From: Cuniculiplasma sp.
GTDB lineage: Archaea; Thermoplasmatota; Thermoplasmata; Thermoplasmatales; Thermoplasmataceae
Direction of reading: 5' to 3'
NCBI GenBank assembly: GCA_023256455.1
Contig: JAGDXN010000009.1
Coordinates: forward strand, 15,276-22,007
DNA: 6,732 bases
Shown in pieces: positions 1 to 5,651 of this stretch. The first letter of the stretch is position 1. The number at the start of each line of letters is the position of its first letter. Both the position numbers and the translations under genes were made by a program. Below the pieces are notes generated by a model. The model did no database searches. It was given only the letters and a program-made list of their open reading frames with translations, and was not told the DNA's origin.

Positions 1-121
1 TGTGAGAGAGATGGAGTGCACAACTTCTTTACGTGTATTTATATCTTATCTCATAAAAGGACTTTAAAAAGAACTTAGAAGAAATTTAAAGAAATGTGCA
101 AAAACAAAATTTAAAAATTTA

Positions 122-139
122 ACAGTTAAAATTAACTGT
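122..139. repeat. Perfect 18-bp palindrome, terminator- or operator-like
   Basis: ACAGTTAA and TTAACTGT flank an AA spacer, giving two perfect 8-bp arms. On the minus strand the palindrome lies 2 nt beyond the stop codon of the 142-348 ORF and is followed by a T-rich tract (positions 121 down to about 100). That is the layout of a hairpin plus T-run terminator. It could equally be an operator for a promoter serving a gene beyond the left edge. Seen directly; the function is inference. Confidence 0.45.
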
Positions 140-141
140 CC

Positions 142-348
142 TTATTCAACGATCCCTATTATAAGCAATTGTTCTATCATTTTATTTGATCCTTTGCAGG
201 AATTTGTGAAACAAACAGGGATAAAATGCCCAATATGGGAAATAGGGTGCCTGTATTGAATCCATTTTTCAGTAATGTTATTAGTAACATCTTGAAATAT
301 AGGTAAATCTGATTGTATATTCTGTAAAAAGATAAATGGCGTTTTCAT
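142..348 (-). CDS. Doubtful 68-aa ORF, unrecognised
   Basis: The ORF runs from an ATG at 348 to TAA at 144-142. I recognise no family, membrane segment or motif; two cysteines lie in the C-terminal half (in CFTNSC). There is no Shine-Dalgarno and only a weak AT-rich element near 369-376, so expression would have to be leaderless. Glutamine is mostly CAA, whereas the neighbouring genes favour CAG, which suggests either non-coding sequence or imported DNA. In its favour, a hairpin/T-run structure lies immediately after the stop. It may be the remnant of an element lodged beside the tRNA gene, or chance. Confidence 0.22.
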   Translation of the reverse strand: MKTPFIFLQNIQSDLPIFQDVTNNITEKWIQYRHPISHIGHFIPVCFTNSCKGSNKMIEQLLIIGIVE

Positions 349-376
349 ATAAATTCAATGGATACTGGTTTTATTG

Positions 377-382
377 AAAAAA
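377..382 (-). terminator. Oligo-T tract downstream of tRNA-Thr
   Basis: On the minus strand a run of six T (inside TATTTTTTC) begins 12 nt after the tRNA discriminator base. Archaeal RNA polymerase terminates at such U-rich tracts, so this is the likely end of the tRNA or DUF1015-tRNA transcript. No hairpin is associated with it. Confidence 0.4.
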
Positions 383-394
383 TATTCCCAACAA

Positions 395-467
395 AGCCAC
401 TGGAGGGATTTGAACCCCCGACCTGCTGATTACGAATCAGCTGCTCTACCTCCTGAGCTACAGTGGC
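395..467 (-). tRNA. tRNA-Thr (anticodon CGT)
   Basis: The minus strand folds into a complete 73-nt cloverleaf. The acceptor stem GCCACTG/CAGTGGC is perfect, the D stem is GCTC/GAGC, and the anticodon stem GCTGA/TCAGC closes loop TTCGTAA with CGT at positions 34-36 (window 434-432). The variable loop has 5 nt, and the T arm is GGGGG-TTCAAAT-CCCTC with one G-T pair. It decodes the threonine codon ACG. No intron and no encoded CCA are present; the discriminator base is T (395), consistent with archaeal tRNA-Thr. The gene shares strand with the DUF1015 gene, whose reading frame enters the 5' half and stops at the TAA in the anticodon loop. A weak TATA-like element near 516-526 could be its own promoter; otherwise it is cotranscribed. 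Confidence 0.96.
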
Positions 468-1587
468 ATGCAATGTCCTCCATTCTGTAAAAGGCAATGC
501 CTGATGGAATTTTGGGATAAAAATATGTGGATTTTGGTGGAAGCAGTTTGCCACTTTCAAGCAATCCTCTGAACTTCTCCTTTTTCCACACAGGCATTAT
601 TATTGCACCCATCCCGGGATCACTTTCTACCCTTTCCATAACCTTCTCCATACTGGATGTATATTCAATCTGAATCTTCTTTCCCTTGAGGTTTTCCTTC
701 AGGAATGATTCTATAATATACAGATCATCCCTGTCTTTAAATTCCTCCTTCTTCCTGAGTTCGACAACATTGCTTTTGCATACAAAGGCCGGTGCAGGAA
801 TCTTCCCGTCACCTGAAAATTTCCTCATTTCGTAATATTTCCTTAAGTCTCTTTCAAAGCTATCCCATATTGGAAATATCCTGTGCACTTCTCCTATTCT
901 TGTCGCTTCCGACTCAAGGGATGTAACGTAAACAAGCATCCTGCTTATCCTTCCCCCTGTTTCTGCGGAAATTTTCTTCATTGCGTTGTATCTATGGTGA
1001 CCATCAGCAATTATTGGTATCTTGCCTTCAATCTCATCCTTAATCTTCTGGATCTCATCCTTCTCAGATAGAATGCATATGTCGTTCCATAACCCTTTGG
1101 GTTCCTCATAGGAATTTGAGCATCCTTTTTTGATCATGATGTTTTGAAGGACACTGTGCAGGGAAGATGAACTTATGATAATAAAAACAGGTTCGGTTTG
1201 AGCACCAAGATTCATTATATGACTTTTCCTTTCCTCAACAAATTCAGGTATGGTTCCCTCGTGTTCAAGCATTTTATTTGAAGGATCATCAACGTTAACT
1301 GTGCCGATAACCCCAACCCGTTCATAAAAGGACCCTTCGTACGTATATCTCTGCCTCAGGATGATCAGGGAATCCTTTTCCACGCTTTTCAGAATACCTT
1401 CATCAATCCATTTCTCCAAATTTTTTCTGCATTCACCTGTTGAACTTGATCTGGTAAGATGCATGATATTATAGGGGTTCTTCAGCAGTATGTCCTTCTC
1501 ATCATCGGTCAGAGTGTCATAGGGTGGCGCAGTTACTTCCCCATATCCCATCTCATAAATAATGGGTCTGAAGCATTCCAGTTTCAA
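430..1587 (-). CDS. DUF1015 family protein (COG4198-like), TTG start
   Basis: A 385-aa protein with the DUF1015 pattern: APPYD at 20-24, NPYNIMHLT at 37-45, the RVGVIG segment at 90-95, HE at 109-110, ADGHHRY at 194-200, a GEVHR motif at 232-236 and the C-terminal STYFYPKIPSG at 353-363. The function of the family is not established. The DGHHRY motif resembles the nucleotide-binding loop of ParB/Srx-fold proteins such as the serine kinase SerK, so a small-molecule kinase role is a hypothesis only. The start is TTG at 1587, with GGTG (1598-1595) 7 nt upstream; it places the family's N-terminal FRP...PPYD correctly. It lies 14 nt after nfo. Oddity: the family normally ends soon after PKIPSG, but here about 22 more residues follow, the last 11-12 (from Cys374) encoded by the tRNA-Thr gene. 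Confidence 0.9.
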   Translation of the reverse strand: MKLECFRPIIYEMGYGEVTAPPYDTLTDDEKDILLKNPYNIMHLTRSSSTGECRKNLEKWIDEGILKSVEKDSLIILRQRYTYEGSFYERVGVIGTVNVDDPSNKMLEHEGTIPEFVEERKSHIMNLGAQTEPVFIIISSSSLHSVLQNIMIKKGCSNSYEEPKGLWNDICILSEKDEIQKIKDEIEGKIPIIADGHHRYNAMKKISAETGGRISRMLVYVTSLESEATRIGEVHRIFPIWDSFERDLRKYYEMRKFSGDGKIPAPAFVCKSNVVELRKKEEFKDRDDLYIIESFLKENLKGKKIQIEYTSSMEKVMERVESDPGMGAIIMPVWKKEKFRGLLESGKLLPPKSTYFYPKIPSGIAFYRMEDIACHCSSGGRAADS

Positions 1588-1594
1588 ATTATTA

Positions 1595-1598
1595 CACC
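1595..1598 (-). promoter_or_regulatory. Shine-Dalgarno supporting the TTG start of DUF1015
   Basis: GGTG on the minus strand sits 7 nt before the TTG codon at 1587-1585 and matches the archaeal anti-Shine-Dalgarno complement GGAGGTGAT. It decides in favour of TTG. An ATG at 1600-1598 is out of frame and runs into a stop after two codons. Confidence 0.55.
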
Positions 1599-1601
1599 AT
1601 C

Positions 1602-2450
1602 TCAGAGAATCTTTTCAATTTCTGCAAGATCTTCCATGTATCCGTCTTCACCCTTTGGAGTCTCCATTATCATTGGAACGTTTCTGAATTTTTCATCCCT
1701 TAGAAGAATGGAAAACCCCTGAAGGCCAATCGTTCCCTTTCCAATCTGCTCATGCCTGTCCGTATGTTCACCCAGACCCTTCTTACTGTCATTGAGGTGA
1801 AAACCCCTTATTTTTTCAATACCCACAGTATCCCTTATTTCGGAAATCATTCTGTCATATCCTTCTTCACTGGTAAAATCATAGCCTGAGGCCCATGCAT
1901 GGCATGTATCCAGGCACACACCAACTTTATCTTTGTATTGAATTCCCCCTATTATCTCTGCAATATCTGAAAATGTCTTTCCCACACTGTTTCCCTGTCC
2001 TGCAGAATTCTCGATGAGAACTTCCACATTCTGATCCTTCTTAATGACATCATTGAGCATTGATGTTACATTCTCAATGCCCTTTTTGAGAGTTGCATCC
2101 TTGAAGGAGCCTGGATGGAATGTGAGCAGTTCAACCCCAAGGAAATCGCTCCTCTCTATTTCCGTATGGAATGCCTCCCTTACCTTTTTTCTCAATTCCT
2201 CATCACTGGATGCCGTATTGAGAAGATAGGATGCATGGACCATTACACTTTTTATATCATATTTTTTCCTGTTTTCCCTGAATTTTTCAGGTATGGAAGG
2301 ATCAATTGGCTTTGCTTTCCACTGCATCTGGCTTTTAGTGAATATCTGGTATGTCCTGAAGCCAAATTTTGATGCACTCACAGGAGTATTCTCGAGCCCC
2401 ACCGATGTGGATAGATGACCGCCGATCAAATGATCATCAAATTTGCTCAT
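1602..2450 (-). CDS. nfo: Endonuclease IV (AP endonuclease)
   Basis: A 282-aa protein, normal length for endonuclease IV, which cleaves 5' of abasic sites in base-excision repair using three metal ions (zinc in the E. coli enzyme). All nine metal ligands of the E. coli enzyme have counterparts: His72, His112 (in TFHPGS), Glu147 (in LIENSAGQG), Asp181 and His184 (in LDTCHA), His218 (in FHLNDSK), Asp231 and His233 (in DRHEQIGKG) and Glu263 (in METPKG). The TIM-barrel start IGGHLSTSVGLE and QIFTKSQMQW are also typical. The ATG at 2450 overlaps the TGA of the upstream regulator gene (ATGA), with GGTGA just upstream, so translation is probably coupled. It is expected in the cytoplasm. Intact and ordinary; only the pairing with a TrmB-type regulator is notable. 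Confidence 0.97.
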   Translation of the reverse strand: MSKFDDHLIGGHLSTSVGLENTPVSASKFGFRTYQIFTKSQMQWKAKPIDPSIPEKFRENRKKYDIKSVMVHASYLLNTASSDEELRKKVREAFHTEIERSDFLGVELLTFHPGSFKDATLKKGIENVTSMLNDVIKKDQNVEVLIENSAGQGNSVGKTFSDIAEIIGGIQYKDKVGVCLDTCHAWASGYDFTSEEGYDRMISEIRDTVGIEKIRGFHLNDSKKGLGEHTDRHEQIGKGTIGLQGFSILLRDEKFRNVPMIMETPKGEDGYMEDLAEIEKIL

Positions 2451-3178
2451 TCTTCACCACCATATATGTGAAAGTCGCTGCTGTCAATTATCATCTGCAC
2501 AAACTGGTATACATGCATGGCAAGGGCAGGGTTGTCTGTGTAACCGCATGCATTCAAATCAGGCCCTGCCAGAAGGGCTCTGGATTTATCTGCAACAATA
2601 TCAGTTGCAATCAGCCCATCCTTTCTAAACACCTGCACATTCTGTGGTACCCTCTTGTTTGGTGGAGTCACAAATATGACCTTTACATTGCGCCGTATGG
2701 CATTTTCTATATGTTTCTTCATTTCAAGCCTCATCTCCTTTACCATGGGCGTGCATATGTACAGTTCCTTTTCGGCAAGGTTGATCAGTTCAGCAATCTT
2801 GTTCATAACCCTGGTTCTTCCATAAATTGTGTAAACCAGCTGTGGATCGCCCTTTGATGGAAGCTCCTCCTGCATCATTCTCATTTCTGAGAAAAGTTCC
2901 TGCACTCTCATGTCCATGTTTTTTCTCAAAACCTCAAGATCCTCCGGTTTGAACATCTTAGGCCTTCCCTCTGTTTCCTTTGCAAAACCCTTCTCCACAA
3001 GGGATTCCATAACCTTATAGGCCGAAGTCCTTGGTATCTTTGCGGTGTCTGCGATTTCATCTGCATTTGCAACGCCATGATAAACCAGGGCTGAAAAACC
3101 CTGTGCCTCATATGCAGAGAGACCGAACATTTTCAACATCTCCGCGACCTTCTCAAGTCTGGATGTTGTAGTTTCCAT
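2447..3178 (-). CDS. TrmB-type winged-helix transcriptional regulator
   Basis: A 243-aa protein. Residues 14-80 form the TrmB winged helix: FGLSAYEAQGFSALVYHG, then NADEIADTAKIPRTSAYKVMESLVEKGF as the helix-turn-helix, then a wing (GRPKMFKPE). Residues 81-105 are a charged, Met/Glu-rich helix probably used for dimerisation. Residues 111-238 form an alpha/beta domain (GRTRVMNKIAELINLAEKEL, YICTPM, VKVIFVTPP) like the phospholipase-D-like sensor half of this family; no HKD motif is visible, so it is probably ligand-binding rather than enzymatic. Ligand and targets are unknown. The family often regulates sugar or central carbon metabolism and its own divergent neighbour. It is first in the regulator-nfo-DUF1015 cluster and diverges from the thioesterase-coaBC operon. 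The ATG at 3178 has a TATA box about 22 nt upstream and no SD, as in a leaderless transcript. Confidence 0.9.
   Translation of the reverse strand: METTTSRLEKVAEMLKMFGLSAYEAQGFSALVYHGVANADEIADTAKIPRTSAYKVMESLVEKGFAKETEGRPKMFKPEDLEVLRKNMDMRVQELFSEMRMMQEELPSKGDPQLVYTIYGRTRVMNKIAELINLAEKELYICTPMVKEMRLEMKKHIENAIRRNVKVIFVTPPNKRVPQNVQVFRKDGLIATDIVADKSRALLAGPDLNACGYTDNPALAMHVYQFVQMIIDSSDFHIYGGEE
2454..2461 (-). promoter_or_regulatory. Double GGTG ribosome-binding site for nfo
   Basis: The minus strand carries GGTGGTGA ending 3 nt before the nfo ATG; the upstream GGTG is 7 nt away. It lies inside the last codons of the regulator gene (Tyr-Gly-Gly-Glu-Glu), so the SD and the ATGA stop/start overlap together point to coupled translation. 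Confidence 0.6.
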
Positions 3179-3195
3179 AACTAAATATGCATCAA

Positions 3196-3204
3196 TTATT
3201 AATA
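3196..3204 (-). promoter_or_regulatory. TATA box of the regulator-nfo-DUF1015 cluster
   Basis: The minus strand reads TATTAATAA, centred 22 nt before the ATG at 3178. No Shine-Dalgarno lies between, so transcription probably starts at or next to the start codon. A second, more distal TATA-like element (AGATAATAA, 3251-3259 minus) sits on the left arm of the inverted repeat and would give a leader of about 50 nt. Confidence 0.5.
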
Positions 3205-3250
3205 GTGTTTTCTCCTTTTTAGGACTTATTAGATAAATATAATTATTGTA

Positions 3251-3323
3251 TTATTATCTTTCAAAACTAATTTGTCCACTTATTCTAATTTCATATATGG
3301 GGAGATTCTTTGAAAGATATTAA
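3251..3323. repeat. 15-bp inverted repeat in a divergent promoter region
   Basis: The arms are 3251-3265 (ending TATCTTTCAAA) and 3309-3323 (starting TTTGAAAGATA). Eleven bases are perfectly complementary and 14 of 15 if extended outward past one mismatch; 43 bp lie between them. Each arm reads toward its own gene as TTTGAAAGATA followed by an AT-rich TATA-like tract. The right arm abuts and enters the TATA box of the thioesterase operon. It may be a pair of regulator sites, possibly for the adjacent TrmB-type protein, or duplicated promoter elements. Confidence 0.6.
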
Positions 3324-3327
3324 ATAA
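3320..3327 (+). promoter_or_regulatory. TATA box of the thioesterase-coaBC-nitrilase operon
   Basis: TTAAATAA centred 23-24 nt before the ATG at 3347, preceded by a purine-rich stretch (GAAAGA, 3312-3317) in the position of an archaeal BRE. No SD precedes the ATG, so a leaderless transcript is likely. Confidence 0.55.
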
Positions 3328-3346
3328 ATACAAAAATTGTCATGGT

Positions 3347-3745
3347 ATGGAACGGGAGGAGAGACTGAGAGCACTCATTGAAAATGACAATTTCATGAAA
3401 ACCTTTGATATCGAACTTATTCAGGTCAAACAGGGATATGTGGAACTTGAGGTGAAAATTAAAGAAAGCATGCTCAGGATGGGAGATATTGTCAATGGAG
3501 GCATCATACTTGGGCTTTTTGACATTGCAGGCTCACTCACCATTTTCACCATAGATGGTGTTGTCAATGGGTTTACAATCTCCATGAATACCAGCTTTAT
3601 GAGATCACTTTCCGGAAAAAAGGTGAAAATTGTTTCTGAGGCAAAGTCTCACGGAAAGAGTCACGCATTTATCCATATGAATATGTATAATGATGAAAAT
3701 GAAAATACGGCTGTGGCAAACGGAGTGTGGGGTATATACAGATAA
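3347..3745 (+). CDS. PaaI-like hotdog-fold thioesterase
   Basis: A 132-aa protein, the usual length of a single hotdog domain. The central signature NGGIILGLFDIAG (50-62) matches the PaaI/acyl-CoA thioesterase pattern HGGxxxxLxDxA, with the conserved Gly-Gly at 51-52 and acidic Asp59. It continues as the beta sheet GFTISMNTSFMRSLSGKKVKIVSEAKSHGKSHAFIHMNMY. These enzymes hydrolyse acyl-CoA thioesters as cytoplasmic dimers or tetramers; the acyl group cannot be read from the sequence. Oddity: the His before Gly-Gly in many members is Asn50 here. The start at 3347 is supported by the TATA box; an ATG at 3342 is out of frame and soon stops. First gene of the operon; its end overlaps the start of coaBC by 19 bp if coaBC begins at 3727. 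Confidence 0.85.
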   Translation: MEREERLRALIENDNFMKTFDIELIQVKQGYVELEVKIKESMLRMGDIVNGGIILGLFDIAGSLTIFTIDGVVNGFTISMNTSFMRSLSGKKVKIVSEAKSHGKSHAFIHMNMYNDENENTAVANGVWGIYR

Positions 3746-4893
3746 ACCACAGAGCTCTGGACAACCATAGAATCATAATGTCTGTGGGAGGGAGCATCTC
3801 TGCATATAGAACACCGGACATTGTGAGGGATCTTAAAAGAGAGGGCGCAGAGGTGCAGTGTATTCTTTCGGACGCTGCATCCAAAATAATTGGAGAGGAG
3901 GCCCTGGAATGGGCCTCTGGCATGCCCGTATTGAGACATCTTACAGGTGTTATGGAACACATAACTTTGTTTGAGGATCAGAGAAAGAAAAACGTATTCC
4001 TTATGTGCCCTGCAACCTATAACCAGATTGGAAAAATTGCTAACGGAATAGCTGACGGAATGGCTGAAACCATGTTTGCCAATGCCCTTGGCACGGGAAC
4101 AGAAATTGTGGTTGTTCCGGCCATGCACTATGAAATGTATAATAGTGCAATAAATATGGAAAATATCAGGAAATTAAGGAATCTTGGGGTTAATGTAGTT
4201 GAACCAAGAATTGAAGATGGCAAGGCCAAGATAATGTGGTCTGATGAGATCATAGATGAAATATTGAGGAGAGATGTTAAGAAAGAATCCATATTGATAA
4301 TATCTGGAAAGAGCGAATTGCCCATAGATCCCGTGAGAAGTTTATCCAACAGAAGCTCAGGCCTGACAGGCATATCTCTTGTAAGAGCTGCAAGGCGGAT
4401 GGGGTATGAAAAAATAACCTATCTTGGAAATTCTGAGTACAGGATTCCCCTGTACTGCAGATGGATAAGGGCATACAACATAGATGACTTTTACCAGAAA
4501 ACCATTGATTTCTTGAAGGAAAACAGGGTTGATTACATCATAATCCCTGCAGCCCTTTCAGATTTTAGATATGAAAAAAGTGGAGAAAAGATAGAGAGCA
4601 AAAAAGAAATTAAGCTTTCACTGAAACCAAGGGAAAAGCTGGTGGAGCACATAAATGAGATTACGGAAAAATGGGAGAGGAAGCCAAGAATAATAAGATT
4701 CAAGCTGGGCAGAGATGATTTTGAACCTCAGGGTGATTATGATTATATGACCATACTTAACCGGGTTTCAGACGAGCCCTTTGGGGAAGGGAAGAGGGAA
4801 TATACGATCTTTAAGGGTAAGGAAAAGATTAAAAAGGACCTAATGGATAAGATGGAACTGGCTGCATTTATTCTTGAGGAGATGGAAAAATAA
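3727..4893 (+). CDS. coaBC: Bifunctional phosphopantothenoylcysteine decarboxylase / phosphopantothenate-cysteine ligase
   Basis: A 388-aa fusion enzyme (Dfp/CoaBC) that joins cysteine to 4'-phosphopantothenate and decarboxylates the product to 4'-phosphopantetheine for CoA. Residues 14-185 are the FMN-binding decarboxylase: RIIMSVGGSISAYRTPDIVRDL, the active-site His78 in MEHITL, CPATYNQIGKIANGIADG, and PAMHYEMY at 131-138 in place of the bacterial PxMNxxMW. EDGKAK follows without the bacterial active-site Cys, as I recall for archaeal forms. Residues 186-388 are the ligase: ISGKSELPIDPVRSLSNRSSG with Asn208, PAALSDF at 274-280 and KIESKK at 288-293. Start uncertain: GTG at 3727 keeps the first beta strand whole but has a poor SD; the alternative ATG at 3778 would cut into that strand. 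Its TAA overlaps the nitrilase ATG (TAATG). Confidence 0.93.
   Translation: MGYIQINHRALDNHRIIMSVGGSISAYRTPDIVRDLKREGAEVQCILSDAASKIIGEEALEWASGMPVLRHLTGVMEHITLFEDQRKKNVFLMCPATYNQIGKIANGIADGMAETMFANALGTGTEIVVVPAMHYEMYNSAINMENIRKLRNLGVNVVEPRIEDGKAKIMWSDEIIDEILRRDVKKESILIISGKSELPIDPVRSLSNRSSGLTGISLVRAARRMGYEKITYLGNSEYRIPLYCRWIRAYNIDDFYQKTIDFLKENRVDYIIIPAALSDFRYEKSGEKIESKKEIKLSLKPREKLVEHINEITEKWERKPRIIRFKLGRDDFEPQGDYDYMTILNRVSDEPFGEGKREYTIFKGKEKIKKDLMDKMELAAFILEEMEK
4876..4883 (+). promoter_or_regulatory. Shine-Dalgarno for the nitrilase gene
   Basis: GAGGAGAT lies 9 nt before the ATG at 4893, inside the last codons of coaBC. With the TAATG stop/start overlap it supports coupled translation. Confidence 0.45.
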
Positions 4894-5651
4894 TGAATGA
4901 TAGTTTGAAAATTGCAGGTTTCCAGATTGGACCGCTTGAGGAAAGGGGAATGATTGAACTTCTTGGCAAACTGGATTTCAGTGATTGCGACATTGTGGTC
5001 TTTCCTGAAAGATTCATCATGGATACATATGATAATTTCCAGAAATCAGATGCCTATCCAATTCTGTCTGAAATCTCGAGGGGAAAGATCCTTATTGCAG
5101 GTTCTGTGCTTGAAAAGGATAATCACCAGATTTACAACAGATCCTATGTTTTTTATGATGGTTTTCCTCTTGGCTTTCAGGATAAGATTGTGCCATATGA
5201 CAGGGAGAAGGGAAGGATAGGCATGGGGAGAATAATTAACATATTCAGAACTCCAAAACTGACCTTTTCAGTACCTGTATGTTACGACATGGATTTCCCA
5301 TTCTTTGCAAAAATAAGCACAGTCAAGGGTGCAACCCTTCTCCTTAACCCTTCCCTTATCAGGAAGGACTTCCATAAGGAATGGCACACATACATTGAGG
5401 CCAGAGCTCTGGAAAACAGGATTGCAGCCATATCCGTGAATTCGGGAAACGAAAATTTTGCAGGTGATTCCGTATTTTTCCATACCTATGTGGAAGATGG
5501 AGGTGTGAGAACACTGAAGGTTGAGGCTGGAGATTTACAAAGATTTAATTGTGTTTTTACAAATAATGGCGTGGAGGAAAGGAGGAAGATGAGAATAAGG
5601 GAGGACCCTGCCTATTATTCATTTCCCTCAAAGGAAATTGTTTACGAGTGA
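4893..5651 (+). CDS. Nitrilase-superfamily carbon-nitrogen hydrolase
   Basis: A 252-aa protein of typical single-domain length. The catalytic triad is visible: Glu39 in VVFPERF, Lys98 in GFQDKIVPYDREKGR and Cys130 in SVPVCYDMDFP. Glu105 is a candidate for the second conserved glutamate, and WHTYIEARALENRIAAISVN (164-183) is the usual Ala-Arg-Ala-x-Glu-Asn segment. Members hydrolyse amides, nitriles or N-carbamoyl groups through a cysteine thioester; the substrate is not readable here. Cotranscription with coaBC makes an amide of pantothenate/CoA or beta-alanine metabolism conceivable, but this is inference. The ATG overlaps the coaBC stop, with GAGGAGAT (4876-4883) 9 nt upstream acting as SD. 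The last 24 bp overlap the end of the convergent alpha/beta hydrolase gene. Confidence 0.9.
   Translation: MNDSLKIAGFQIGPLEERGMIELLGKLDFSDCDIVVFPERFIMDTYDNFQKSDAYPILSEISRGKILIAGSVLEKDNHQIYNRSYVFYDGFPLGFQDKIVPYDREKGRIGMGRIINIFRTPKLTFSVPVCYDMDFPFFAKISTVKGATLLLNPSLIRKDFHKEWHTYIEARALENRIAAISVNSGNENFAGDSVFFHTYVEDGGVRTLKVEAGDLQRFNCVFTNNGVEERRKMRIREDPAYYSFPSKEIVYE

Larger units (their letters stand above)
1..394. other. AT-rich region without a confident gene
   Basis: This stretch left of the tRNA gene is very AT-rich, notably 50-140, and lacks the purine-rich, AGG/AAG-rich look of the genes to the right. It holds a perfect palindrome (122-139), a doubtful minus-strand ORF (142-348) and a TATA-like string (36-46) that could serve a gene off the left edge; no start codon can be tied to it. 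I looked for a second copy of the tRNA 3' end, as an integrated element would leave, and found none. Confidence 0.6.

Noticed and set aside
1..394. Attachment-site duplicate of the tRNA-Thr 3' end
   Set aside because: No second copy of the T-arm or acceptor sequence could be found by eye within this window.
2369..2857. 162-codon plus-strand ORF opposite the regulator and nfo genes
   Set aside because: Shadow of the regulator gene: the opposite strand shows a clear TrmB winged helix and sensor domain, and this translation has no recognisable motif.
3661..4128. 155-codon minus-strand ORF opposite the thioesterase/coaBC junction
   Set aside because: Antisense shadow of two well-supported genes, rich in Cys/His/Ser as shadow frames often are, with no promoter or SD.
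3817..4230. CoaBC inactive because the bacterial PxMNxxMW motif and active-site Cys are missing
   Set aside because: PAMHxxMY and the Cys-less segment fit the archaeal form of the enzyme as I recall it; the rest of both domains is intact, so no defect is claimed.
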